Below are positions 12,529 to 20,339 of a DNA stretch of 20,365 nucleotides, piece after piece. The first letter of the stretch is position 1. Every line of letters begins with the position of its first letter. The translations under genes and the position numbers were made by a program. The notes under the pieces are model-generated. The model made no database searches. It saw nothing but the letters and a program-made list of their open reading frames with translations, and was not told where the DNA came from. Origin of the DNA: a virus; IMG/VR virus record IMGVR_UViG_3300009177_000137, positions 1 through 20,365 of that record; one strand, given 5' to 3'.

Positions 12529-13016
12529 CACTTCACCCACCGATCCCGCCCGCGCTTGACCGCCAGGGTCCAGTCGGCGGCGGTCGCCGCCTCGCCAGGG
12601 CGCGCCGCGGTCGTCGTGTTCGCGTGCCACATCGAGCCGTCGAGCGTCACGAGGTCGCCGCGCGTGTACTGCGCGCCTGCCACGAAGACGCCCCGATAGA
12701 TCGGCGTCGGGAGCGTGACGAGCGCCTCGGTGCTCCGCTCGCCGCGCGCCCATCGGTGCGTGAGCGTGCGTTCCCCGTCATAGGCGACCGCGTAGTCGTC
12801 GAACCCGAGCCCGTCGAGGCCGGGAGGACCGCTCGGCCCGGGCACGACCGCGCGCGCCTCCAGGGCGGCGAGGCGCTCCCGGGCGCCGAGCAGCTCGGCG
12901 GCGAGCGGTTCGAGCCCGCGCAGGCGCTCGACGACCGGCGCCAGGGCGGCGCGCACCACCGCCTCGATGAGATCGGCCATCGCCCGCGCCTCGTCAGGGA
13001 TCGGGAGGTCAGGCAC
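12528..13016 (-). CDS. Coiled-coil / collagen-like / carbohydrate-module virion protein
   Basis: The product is 162 residues. Residues 10-60 form a helical coiled coil rich in Leu/Ala/Glu. A short collagen-like stretch follows (PGPSGPPGLDGLG, about 64-76), then FDDYAVAYDGERTLTHRW. The C-terminal third resembles chitinase-type carbohydrate-binding modules: YRGVFVAGAQYTRGDLVTL with GSMWHANTTTAARPG and WTLAVKRGRDR. The start is GTG at 13016, overlapping the portal stop by 8 bases. Proteins of this build are found between portal and connector genes in related temperate phages. The trimer-forming stalk plus sugar-binding tip suggests a capsid- or neck-attached fibre that sticks to glycans; this is inferred from domains. 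Confidence 0.75.
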   Translation of the reverse strand: MPDLPIPDEARAMADLIEAVVRAALAPVVERLRGLEPLAAELLGARERLAALEARAVVPGPSGPPGLDGLGFDDYAVAYDGERTLTHRWARGERSTEALVTLPTPIYRGVFVAGAQYTRGDLVTLDGSMWHANTTTAARPGEAATAADWTLAVKRGRDRWVK

Positions 13017-14427
13017 TGAGCGCGCTCCAGTCCTTCCGCAGTAACGCGAGCGCCAAGGCCTCGACCCGGGCGCTCGCGGCGCCTGGGACGGGCGGGAGCG
13101 CCGCGACGGGTGCGGCGCCCGCCGACAGCTCCGGCGTGGCCTGGGCGGGCGCAGGCGCCGCCGCCTTCGCGAAGGGCGCGTCCGAGTCGCGCTCGTCGAG
13201 CGCCGAGAGGGAGAAGTTCTGTTGTTGCATGTAGGGCGTGTCGCCGCCCTTCACGCTCCCGAGCCCGAAATACTTCTTCCGCGCCTCGTTGGGCGACATC
13301 GCGCCGGAGCCGATCGCCTCGCTCGCCGCCTTGGTCTTCGTCTGCATGTCGAGCCAGATCAGATCGTCGGGATCGAACTCGGTGCCGTAGGGCGTGCCCT
13401 CCAGGCCGAGCCCGTCATCGAGCACGAGTTCCGCAGACGTGAGGTGCGATTGAATGCACTGCGAGTAATAGGCCTGGAGCATCGCTTCGACATTCGCCAC
13501 GGGCGGCGCCGGTCCGACGCCGACCATGTAGGCGGGCACATGGAAGCAGGAACAGATCGTCTCCGCGGTCCAGTTCAGTTGTTCGATGAGCTGCGAGTCG
13601 ACCGCGTTGACCGTGAGCGCCTCGTATTTGACGCCATCGCTCAGGACCGCGACGCGCCCCGCGTTGACGCCGGAGAAGTTCGTCTCCCAGTAGTCCTTGA
13701 CGCGCTTCGCCTGATCGTTCGAGATCGCGCCGGGATAGGTGAGCAGGCTCCCCGCGTGGCTCCCGCCTGCGAAAAACTGGTTGCTGGTCTGTTGAATCGT
13801 GAGCCCCTGCAGCGCCGACAGGCCGCACGCGTAGAGCGGACTCGTGCCGATCAGCGGGTGGAACAGCGGGACGCACTTATCGTGAAAAATCTCCGACGCC
13901 GGGACCGTGACGATCTCACTGGCGACGGCGGCGAGGTCATCGCGCCGCAGCTCGTAATAGACGCTGCCATCGGGCGAGACGAGCGGGCACACGCGTTTCG
14001 GGTCGAGCACATACATGGCGCGGACGAGCCCGTTCCCGTCGCGCTCCTTCAGCGCGTAGGTGTTCCCCTGCCACAGCTTCGAGGTCATCCACTGTTCGAT
14101 GAACGAGAGGATCGTTTGATACCGATTCGGTTTGCGGAGCACGGGCGAATAGGCGGAGTTGGTCGTCTCGGTCCAGATCCCCTCGTCGTCGTGTTGCACC
14201 AGGCGGAGGCGGAGTTTCGCCACATCGCGCGCGATCAGGGTGATGCACGCGAAGACGGTCGTGTTCGAGAGCGCGGTCGGTCCGCTGATCTCCGCGTTTT
14301 GTTGCCACGCGCCCGTGAACGGTTCCCGAATGATCGGATACCACCCGCCGCGCGAACTCGAGCTGAGCGGGCGCAGGCCTGCGGCCTTCGTGGCGGAGAG
14401 TTCGAAGCCGAACAAGGACAGGCGCAT
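13009..14427 (-). CDS. Portal protein (HK97 family)
   Basis: The product is 472 residues, normal for the HK97-type portal. It shows ALSNTTVFACITLIARDVAKLRLRL near residues 50-75, the YSPVLRKPNRYQT and EQWMTSKLWQGNTYALKERD segments, the W-T-A-E-T-I-C-S-C-F-H-V-P-A-Y-M-V-G-V wing/helix region and LVLDDGLGLEGT. Twelve copies form the ring through which DNA enters and leaves the head. I start it at ATG 14427; the frame extends to 14469 without a good start or ribosome site. Unusually it follows, rather than precedes, the capsid gene, separated by a long stem-loop. The C-terminal 70 residues are Ala/Pro-rich. Confidence 0.95.
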   Translation of the reverse strand: MRLSLFGFELSATKAAGLRPLSSSSRGGWYPIIREPFTGAWQQNAEISGPTALSNTTVFACITLIARDVAKLRLRLVQHDDEGIWTETTNSAYSPVLRKPNRYQTILSFIEQWMTSKLWQGNTYALKERDGNGLVRAMYVLDPKRVCPLVSPDGSVYYELRRDDLAAVASEIVTVPASEIFHDKCVPLFHPLIGTSPLYACGLSALQGLTIQQTSNQFFAGGSHAGSLLTYPGAISNDQAKRVKDYWETNFSGVNAGRVAVLSDGVKYEALTVNAVDSQLIEQLNWTAETICSCFHVPAYMVGVGPAPPVANVEAMLQAYYSQCIQSHLTSAELVLDDGLGLEGTPYGTEFDPDDLIWLDMQTKTKAASEAIGSGAMSPNEARKKYFGLGSVKGGDTPYMQQQNFSLSALDERDSDAPFAKAAAPAPAQATPELSAGAAPVAALPPVPGAASARVEALALALLRKDWSALSA

Positions 14428-14442
14428 CGACGAACCCCAGGC

Positions 14443-14492
14443 CCGCCGCGGCGCCCGTGGGAGTGGCAAGACTCCACGGCGCGCCGCGGCGG
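14443..14492 (-). ncRNA. Long stem-loop between capsid and portal genes
   Basis: Bases 14443-14464 pair with 14471-14492 across a 6-base loop. By eye the stem is 12 + 6 + 3 = 21 G/C-rich pairs interrupted by two single-base bulges. It fills almost all of the 72-base gap between the capsid stop and the portal start and is not followed by a U-run. In the late mRNA it could act as a processing or partial termination signal that lowers expression of portal relative to capsid. Confidence 0.55.
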
Positions 14493-14499
14493 AACGGGA

Positions 14500-16374
14500 C
14501 TAGGTGGTCGGGTTGATCGTCGCGGGATAGACCGCGCCGGTCAGGTAGTACACCGCGGTCGCGCGGGACTTCTTCCAGTTGATGAACCGCTCGGCGCGCA
14601 GACCGACGAGGTTGTCTTGGAAGAACGAGGACCACACCGCGGTCGCGTCCGCGGGCGAGATCGGCGTGTCGCTCATTTGCACCGTCGCCTCGCGCGAGAC
14701 GTCGATCGACACGCCACCGTCATCGGCCAGGAGCACGTAGTTCGGCGCGAGCCCGATCACGAGGTCGCCCACGGTGTTGCTCGCGACGATCGTGACGCCG
14801 TTGGTCGTGCCGCCCGTGGGACCGATGCCGGGGAAGCGGAGCTGCCCGAGTCCGCTCGTGCCGAACCCCATCGAGAACGCGTTCACTTCCGACATGAGGA
14901 TCGTGAGGCCCGCGAGCGGGACGCCGTTCGTCGAGAAGTACCGCACGATCGCGGCGAGGTCCGCGGCGGGATCGTTCATCGAGGCCGCGGTCGGCGCGCC
15001 GTTGGTGATCGAGGCGGGCGAGACATTCGGCACCTCGGCCACCGCGGGATCGGTGAACTGCTGATCGAGAAATGCGGCGATCCCCGCGACCATTTCGTCG
15101 CGCACGATCGTCTCGGCGTCGGGCGAGGAGGAGCGCACGAGCTCCTCGGTCAGGACGATGATGCCGGAGGCCTTCGCCATGCCGAGCGTCACCGATCCGA
15201 GCTGCATTTTCGTGACGGGTTTCGACTTGCCCTGGCCGACCCACTTGTAGGTGCCGCCCGCGGTCTGCGCGGGAATTGAGACATTGAACGGCACTTTCTT
15301 GAGCGGGACCTTACCGAGAATCGTCGCCGCGCGCGCGAGGGCGATGAACTCGTTCGTCAGGTTCGTGACCTGCACGAGCGCGCCCGCCCAGGCGGGATCG
15401 CTCGTCGAGCCCGGGGCGACCGCGGCCTTGATCAGGAGATCGACGTTCGCGTCGCGGTATTGCTTCGCGTATTCCATCGCGCGATAGCTGTCGCCCTTCG
15501 CGTGGAGGAGCGCCTTCACCGATCGCACATAGGTGAGGCCCGCGGGGAGGTTCGACTTCACCGAGACTTGGAACGGCGCCACGATCGGGCGCGCCGTGGG
15601 GTTCTCGATGCGCGTCGCGCTCGCGGCCTGGGCGCGGTCGAGATCGCGGAAGCGCACGAGGTCGCCGTCGATCGTCTTCACCTGCAGGGCGAGCCCGTCA
15701 TACTCCTCGCGCCCCGTTTCGTCGAGGGTGGCGTCGGTCGCCGTGCCCATGATCGCGCCCATGCGGGCGACTTTGGCGGCGCGGGTGTTTTCAAACTGCG
15801 TGATCTGTTCCTGAACGGTCATAGGTGGCGCGTCGTTTCTGCGCGCTGGGGTCGAGGGGATCTCCGAAGCGCCGGAGTAGTGAAGGCCTGACGCGGCCCG
15901 GTCGAGACTTTTGATCGCGTAAATCGTGGCGTCCGTGTTCGCGGGCACCGTCACGAGCGAGAGTTCACAAATCTCGTACCGCGTGATGTGGAGCCCGTTC
16001 TTCAGGCGGCGCGCGCCGCCCTCGACGATGCGATAGCCGATCGACACCGCGCGAATGAACCCCGCGCGCACGCTCTGCACCGCCTCCAGGGTCCGATCGC
16101 GGAGCGGACCCGCGTCCGCGATCTCGGGGATCGTGGCCTCGAAGGTGATGCCCGCGCCGGTCGCCGGGTGCAGGGTGGCGAACCCGATCGGGCGCTCCTT
16201 GTCGTGATGCCACAGGAGCGGGAGCGGGTTCGTAAAAGTGGCGCCGAGCGGTTCGAGCACATCGCCCGCGCGGTCAGGCGTGGCGGTCGTCGCCGTGCCG
16301 GAAAACCGCAGGCGCGCGGCGCCAGGAGTCGTCGCGTCTTTCAGGTCGAGCAGCGCGTGGGCGTGCAGGAGCAC
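14500..16374 (-). CDS. Fused prohead protease - major capsid protein
   Basis: The product is 624 residues. Residues 1-160 are a HK97-type prohead protease (peptidase U35): LLWHHDKERPIG with the catalytic His at 56/57, AVSIGYR with the nucleophile S111, and ELSLVTVPAN at 137-146. Residues about 185-260 are a charged helical scaffold-like delta region beginning MTVQEQITQFENTRAAK. The remainder is an HK97-fold major capsid protein. A split version would start at M185 (15822), but no ribosome site precedes it. The GTG start at 16374 is chosen on frame and protease N-terminus; ribosome site weak. One chain therefore supplies protease, scaffold and shell, and must be self-cleaved for maturation. 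Such fusions exist in other phages but are less common than two genes. Confidence 0.9.
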   Translation of the reverse strand: MLLHAHALLDLKDATTPGAARLRFSGTATTATPDRAGDVLEPLGATFTNPLPLLWHHDKERPIGFATLHPATGAGITFEATIPEIADAGPLRDRTLEAVQSVRAGFIRAVSIGYRIVEGGARRLKNGLHITRYEICELSLVTVPANTDATIYAIKSLDRAASGLHYSGASEIPSTPARRNDAPPMTVQEQITQFENTRAAKVARMGAIMGTATDATLDETGREEYDGLALQVKTIDGDLVRFRDLDRAQAASATRIENPTARPIVAPFQVSVKSNLPAGLTYVRSVKALLHAKGDSYRAMEYAKQYRDANVDLLIKAAVAPGSTSDPAWAGALVQVTNLTNEFIALARAATILGKVPLKKVPFNVSIPAQTAGGTYKWVGQGKSKPVTKMQLGSVTLGMAKASGIIVLTEELVRSSSPDAETIVRDEMVAGIAAFLDQQFTDPAVAEVPNVSPASITNGAPTAASMNDPAADLAAIVRYFSTNGVPLAGLTILMSEVNAFSMGFGTSGLGQLRFPGIGPTGGTTNGVTIVASNTVGDLVIGLAPNYVLLADDGGVSIDVSREATVQMSDTPISPADATAVWSSFFQDNLVGLRAERFINWKKSRATAVYYLTGAVYPATINPTT

Positions 16375-16399
16375 CGCGCGCGAGTATCGGTCGAGCGCC

Positions 16400-16588
16400 C
16401 TACGGGCTCCGAGTTTCTGTTTTTTGGCGCCGGGTCCGGAGGTCGCGCCGAATCAGCTCGGGCACCGAGACGCGCGCCGCCCGGGCGCGCCGGTAATAGG
16501 CGTCGTAGGTGCGCGCCGGGATGGTGAGCGAGACGACCACGGATCGATCGGGCGGGTCGATCGGCGGGCGCCCGGGTTTATTCGTCAT
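16400..16588 (-). CDS. Small ribbon-helix-helix protein between TerL and capsid genes
   Basis: The product is 62 residues. VVVSLTIPARTYDAYYRRA gives the antiparallel strand and first helix, and VSVPELIRRDLRTRR the second helix, the CopG/Arc-type ribbon-helix-helix pattern. The N-terminus (GRPPIDPPDR) looks like an AT-hook-like arm. The start ATG 16588 lies 11 bases inside the terminase gene and has GGGGGAGG about 8 bases upstream; I prefer it over the longer frame to 16660. Proteins of this fold bind DNA as dimers and usually repress. Inside the late operon it might autoregulate structural genes or assist packaging; that is inference. Confidence 0.78.
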   Translation of the reverse strand: MTNKPGRPPIDPPDRSVVVSLTIPARTYDAYYRRARAARVSVPELIRRDLRTRRQKTETRSP

Positions 16589-18134
16589 CGGACGGACCTC
16601 CCCCAAACACGAGGATCTGATATTCGGGCGACGGTGCGTGATCGTTCCGCTCCATCGCATCGAGCGCCATCACGAGCGCGACGGCGCCGTCGATCTTCTC
16701 GGTCGAGGCCTCCTTCGAGAGTTTCACGTTCCCCGCGGCATCGCCCTCGACCGCCGCGTTGGACAGGTTCCAGCGGAGGACCGGGTGCCCGTCATGCCGG
16801 AGGCGCTTCGACAGGATCGCCATCTCCAGGGACTTCGTCGGCGCGGAGAGCGAGGCGAGCCCCTGGCGCATCTTCACGCACGGGAGCCCGTCGATTTTTT
16901 CGAGCCGACTGACCAGATCGGTCGCGTTCCACGGGTCGTACGCAATCATTTTGAGGTCGAACTCCGTGTCCCAGTCCGTGAGGAGCGCGCGCACGGCATC
17001 GTAGTCGACGACCGGCCCGGGCGTGGCGGTGACGAACCCCTCCCGCCGCCACACATCGTACGGGACCCGATCGCGCGTCACGCGCTGTTGAATCCGATCC
17101 GCAGGGATGAAGAAATGCGGGAGCACCGCGAACCACTCGCCCATCGGGAAGACGGCCACCACGGCGGTGAGGTCGGTCGTGCTCGACAGGTCGAGGCCGA
17201 TGAAGCACCGCCGCCCGCGGAGCGCCGCGCGATCGATCGGGCCGAGACACGCGTCCCACGCCGTCATCGCGACCCACCGCGCGGCCTGTTCGGTCCACTG
17301 GTTCAAGTAGAGGCGGCGGAACGAATTCTCCGCGCCTGGGATCTCCCGCGCGCGCAGGCACGCGATCCGAAGCTCCTCCAGACTCCGGAAGTCCCCGAGC
17401 GCCGGATTACAGGCGCGCCACACCTTCTCGTCGGTCCAGTCGGCGTCCGCGGGCGCCTCGTAAATCACCGGAAGAAACGACGGATCGATCGACGGGTCCG
17501 CGAGGACGCGCTTCGCGTGGCTGTAGACCTCCCACAGGATCGAGTGCCGGTCATAGCCTGCGGTCGAGATCGCGATCACCTGCGGTTGCGCCCTGGCGCC
17601 GGTGCTCGATGTGAGCACATCCCACAGTTCGCGGGAGGGCGCCGCGTGCAGCTCGTCATAAATCACGCGCGAGGCGTTGAACCCGTGTTTTGAATAGGCC
17701 TCGGCAGAGATCGCGCGATAGAACGAGCCGGTCTTCCGATGCACGATCCGTTTCTGGCTGTCGATGATCTCGCAGGCGGCGAGCAGCTCCGCGTCGTTGC
17801 GGATCATCTGCGCCGCCACATTGAACACGAGCGCGGCTTGGTCCTTGTCCGCCGCGGCGGAGTAGACCTCGGCGCCGATCTCGCCGTCGAACAGCAACCC
17901 GTCGATCGCCAGGGCGGCGGCGAGTTCCGACTTCCCGTTCTTGCGCGGCAGCATTAGCAAGCAAGTGCGAATCCGGCGCCGATGTGTCAAGCGGTCCACC
18001 GCGAACAGTTGCCGGAGGATCTTCTCCTGCCATCGGCGGAGGTGGAAGGTCTGCCCCGCGAACGGGCCTTTCGTGTGCGTGAGTTGGTTGATGAGCCGGA
18101 GTTTCAGCGCGACAGGGTTCGGTGGGCGAGGCAT
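16578..18134 (-). CDS. terL: Terminase large subunit
   Basis: The product is 518 residues, a Terminase_1/HK97 gp2-type motor. The ATPase half has a Walker A-like PRKNGKS (63-69) and Walker B VIYDELH with D160/E161; S-T-A at 190-192 fits the coupling motif. The nuclease half carries D315 (GLDLSSTTDL), D400 (AYDPWNA) and D482 (EKIDGAVAL), the expected metal-binding acids. The protein packages DNA into the prohead and cuts it to length. The start is ATG 18134, 28 bases after the small subunit stop. Its end overlaps the ribbon-helix-helix gene start. Confidence 0.96.
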   Translation of the reverse strand: MPRPPNPVALKLRLINQLTHTKGPFAGQTFHLRRWQEKILRQLFAVDRLTHRRRIRTCLLMLPRKNGKSELAAALAIDGLLFDGEIGAEVYSAAADKDQAALVFNVAAQMIRNDAELLAACEIIDSQKRIVHRKTGSFYRAISAEAYSKHGFNASRVIYDELHAAPSRELWDVLTSSTGARAQPQVIAISTAGYDRHSILWEVYSHAKRVLADPSIDPSFLPVIYEAPADADWTDEKVWRACNPALGDFRSLEELRIACLRAREIPGAENSFRRLYLNQWTEQAARWVAMTAWDACLGPIDRAALRGRRCFIGLDLSSTTDLTAVVAVFPMGEWFAVLPHFFIPADRIQQRVTRDRVPYDVWRREGFVTATPGPVVDYDAVRALLTDWDTEFDLKMIAYDPWNATDLVSRLEKIDGLPCVKMRQGLASLSAPTKSLEMAILSKRLRHDGHPVLRWNLSNAAVEGDAAGNVKLSKEASTEKIDGAVALVMALDAMERNDHAPSPEYQILVFGGGPSDDE

Positions 18135-18162
18135 CGCAGGAATAGAAAATGAATAATCGCGG

Positions 18163-18630
18163 TCACTTTAGTACGCCCGCCCATTTGCTGTCAGGCGTGG
18201 CGACCCACGGTTCGAGCTGCACCGTCACGCGCGATCGGGCGCTCGGCGTGATGCCGAGTTCCGCCGCGGCCTTCAGCATCAACGCGAAGGCCTTGTTCGC
18301 CATGCCGAGCGCGGGGTTCGGGATCGGATATCCGCTCGGCGCCTTGATGATGAACGGGTGTTTCGCCGCCTCGCGTTCGAGCGCGATCCACTGTGCGTAT
18401 TTGACGCAGTAGCCCGTGAGCACCGCGCGATCGACCGTTGTCACCTGCCCGCGCTCGATGAGCATCGAGGCCACGCGCCGCCACTCCGCCGCGGCCTCGG
18501 GCTCGGTGAGATCGGCGGGCACCTCGGCATCGAGCGCGCCGTGCTTCGGTTCGGCGGGGTTCGTCGGGCGCTTGCCCGGGTTCCCGCGGAGGAGCTTCAG
18601 CGCGGTCGGTTGCGGTTTGCGGCCTCTCAT
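18163..18630 (-). CDS. terS: Terminase small subunit (P27 / Terminase_4 family)
   Basis: The product is 155 residues beginning MRGRKPQPTALKLLRGNPGKR, the hallmark N-terminus of P27-type small terminase subunits. It continues with DLTEPEAAAEWRRVASML and LTGYCVKYAQWIALER, and ends in a helical C-terminus with LGITPSARSRV, which is typical of the family. It binds the packaging site and hands DNA to TerL. ATG 18630 overlaps the methyltransferase stop as ATGA, so the two genes are coupled. Confidence 0.93.
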   Translation of the reverse strand: MRGRKPQPTALKLLRGNPGKRPTNPAEPKHGALDAEVPADLTEPEAAAEWRRVASMLIERGQVTTVDRAVLTGYCVKYAQWIALEREAAKHPFIIKAPSGYPIPNPALGMANKAFALMLKAAAELGITPSARSRVTVQLEPWVATPDSKWAGVLK

Positions 18631-20012
18631 CGCACGAGCTCGTGCTCGAGGTGGACCGCGCGCCCGCCCGTGAAGGCCTCCCACCGATCGATCGCCACTT
18701 GGCAGTAGCTTGGGGCGAGGTCGATCGCGTAGCACGCGCGTTGTAATTGTTCGCAGGCGATGATCGTCGTGCCACTCCCGACGAACGGATCGAAGACGGC
18801 GCCCGGGACCGCTTCGATATAGGCGAGCGGGAGCCCCACCGGAAACTGCGCCGGGTGATCCGCGTTGTCCTGCACGGGCGCGAGCGAGATCACCGTCCCG
18901 AGTGCCCGATGCGGTCGAATCGTGACCGCCTTCTTCGCGCTCAGACTGCCATCGGCGCGGCGGTTCGTCGCGTGGTGCGTGCTGCCCGCGGTCTTATTCG
19001 CGACGGTGGGACGGAGGCGCCGCGGCCCGCGCCCGAACACGAAGATCCATTCGTGCTGGATCGGAAACATCGCGGTCACCTGGCCGACCGACATCGGCAT
19101 CGCCTCGCGACTCCACACATTCCACGAGACCAACGCGAGCCCTGCCGATTCGGCGGCGGCGAGGTAGGCGTCCCAATAGCGATCGACGATGCCGTCGCGC
19201 CGCGAGAGCCCGAGATTCACCGCGACGAGATCCGCGTGCGGCGCCGCGGCGGCGAGAAACTGCGCGAGGTGCGCGGGCGCGAGATCGCCGGCGTTCGTGT
19301 AGGTGCGTTGGCGCGCGTAGGGCGGCGAGGTGAAGCAGAGCGCCGCGCGCTGCCCGCCCAGGACGCGCGCCACCGCGGCGGGCACGGTGGCATCGCCGCA
19401 GAGGAGCCGATGCGCGCCGAGCTGGAACAGATCGCCCGTGCGGATCGTGGTCGGGCGCGCCGCGGGCACGGCATCGGGATCGGTGAGCCCGTCGCGGCGG
19501 GCGGGCATCGGGAGGAGCGCCGCCGCCTCCGCCGCGGTCCAAAACGGTTCGAGGCTGAGCCCGCCCGCCTGATCGGCGGCGAGCTGATCGAAGTTCCAGG
19601 CGGCGAGTTCCGCGGTGCGGTTGTCGTAGATCGCGAGCGCGCGCTTCTGGTCGTCGGTGAGCCCGCGCCGCCGCACGGCGATCAGCTCGTCGCCCGCGGC
19701 CTCGATGACCCGCACGCGCGTGATGCCCGCGGCGGCGGCGGCGGCGGTGACGCCGTTCCCCGCGAGCACGACGTTCGCCTCGTCGATCACGATCGATCGC
19801 GCGGCGCCGACCTCGCGGAGCGCCGCCGTCACCATGTCGAGGTTCTTCGCGTTGTGGAGACGGCGGTTCTCCGGATCGGCCACGAGGTCCGCGACGGCCA
19901 GGGCGGAGTGAGCTGTCCCGAACCTCCCCGCTTCGGGACCGAGCGGGCCGACACCCTGGTTGGTCGGCGGGAGCTGATCGCGCGCGGGCGGGAGCGCGGC
20001 GGAGGCCTTCAC
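18627..20012 (-). CDS. ParB-like domain fused to beta-class DNA methyltransferase
   Basis: The product is 461 residues. Residues 35-140 form a ParB/Srx-like domain (LVADPENRRLHNAKNLDMV, VIDEANVVLAGNG, RAVRRRGLTDDQKRALAIYDNRT-type end). The usual G-H-R/x motif reads GNG here. Residues 190-461 are an amino-methyltransferase with TSPPY (228-232) first and DPFVGSGTT (408-416) last, i.e. circularly permuted beta class. SPPY favours N4-cytosine methylation, although N6-adenine enzymes can carry it. I start at GTG 20012, which overlaps the upstream stop as GTGA; the frame is open to 20318 but its first 100 residues overlap another likely gene. It may protect phage DNA from host restriction or mark packaging sites. 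The recognition sequence cannot be read. Confidence 0.85.
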   Translation of the reverse strand: MKASAALPPARDQLPPTNQGVGPLGPEAGRFGTAHSALAVADLVADPENRRLHNAKNLDMVTAALREVGAARSIVIDEANVVLAGNGVTAAAAAAGITRVRVIEAAGDELIAVRRRGLTDDQKRALAIYDNRTAELAAWNFDQLAADQAGGLSLEPFWTAAEAAALLPMPARRDGLTDPDAVPAARPTTIRTGDLFQLGAHRLLCGDATVPAAVARVLGGQRAALCFTSPPYARQRTYTNAGDLAPAHLAQFLAAAAPHADLVAVNLGLSRRDGIVDRYWDAYLAAAESAGLALVSWNVWSREAMPMSVGQVTAMFPIQHEWIFVFGRGPRRLRPTVANKTAGSTHHATNRRADGSLSAKKAVTIRPHRALGTVISLAPVQDNADHPAQFPVGLPLAYIEAVPGAVFDPFVGSGTTIIACEQLQRACYAIDLAPSYCQVAIDRWEAFTGGRAVHLEHELVR

Positions 20013-20227
20013 GGGCTCCGCCTGGGCGCGCGCCCTCGGCGCCCGTGCCCCTTCGCTCCCGCCCGTTGGAACTTCGCCAGGGCGCGCGCGGCGCCCGCGC
20101 TCGATAGCTTGCGGTCGAACCCGTCGAACCGCTGGTCGAGCGTCTGCGCCGTCCAAAACGGATCGGGCGGGTCGCCCAGGAGGCGGAGTTCGAGGCGCCG
20201 GAGGAGCTGCAGGAGCACGCCTGCCAC
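20009..20227 (-). CDS. Small unknown protein upstream of the methyltransferase
   Basis: The product is 72 residues from GTG 20227, behind an AGGGGAA site. It reads LLQLLRRLELRLLGDPPDPFWTAQTLDQRFDGFDRK, with a coherent helical and amphipathic composition, followed by a basic tail with RAGAKGHGRRGRAPRRS. It ends as GTGA overlapping the methyltransferase start, which is typical of coupled genes. I do not recognise the family. The basic tail suggests nucleic-acid contact. It is the first gene of the late operon in this window. Confidence 0.55.
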   Translation of the reverse strand: MAGVLLQLLRRLELRLLGDPPDPFWTAQTLDQRFDGFDRKLSSAGAARALAKFQRAGAKGHGRRGRAPRRSP

Positions 20228-20296
20228 CGCTCACCGTTCCCCTCGCGCGGGCGCCTGCCGATCCCCTGGCCTGCGCCCGCCGCGCGGCGCCGCCGT

Positions 20297-20339
20297 CCCT
20301 GGCGCCACCCTGGGACACCCCAGGGCACCCCCCTGGCGC
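20297..20339. repeat. Hairpin flanked by direct repeats upstream of the late operon
   Basis: A perfect CCCTGGG-acac-CCCAGGG stem (20308-20325) lies between two copies of CCCTGGCGC at 20297-20305 and 20331-20339 (34-bp spacing). It sits about 70-110 bases upstream of the first late gene in the window. It could be an operator, a promoter-proximal terminator or a packaging-related site. No clear promoter is visible, and the sequence ends 26 bases later. Nothing else is seen in 20228-20365. Confidence 0.45.

Noticed and set aside
13222-15279. 685-codon plus-strand open frame opposite portal and capsid
   Set aside because: It is antisense to two firmly recognised genes, is dominated by Arg/Ala/Gly/His with no domain pattern, and arises from GC-biased third positions.
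16589-16660. Longer start for the ribbon-helix-helix gene
   Set aside because: The added residues lie wholly inside the terminase coding end in another frame, and the strong ribosome site belongs to ATG 16588.
20013-20318. N-terminal extension of the methyltransferase to 20318
   Set aside because: The extra 102 residues are Arg/Ala/Pro low complexity and overlap a more plausible gene (20009-20227) that has a ribosome site and a GTGA coupling to a start at 20012.
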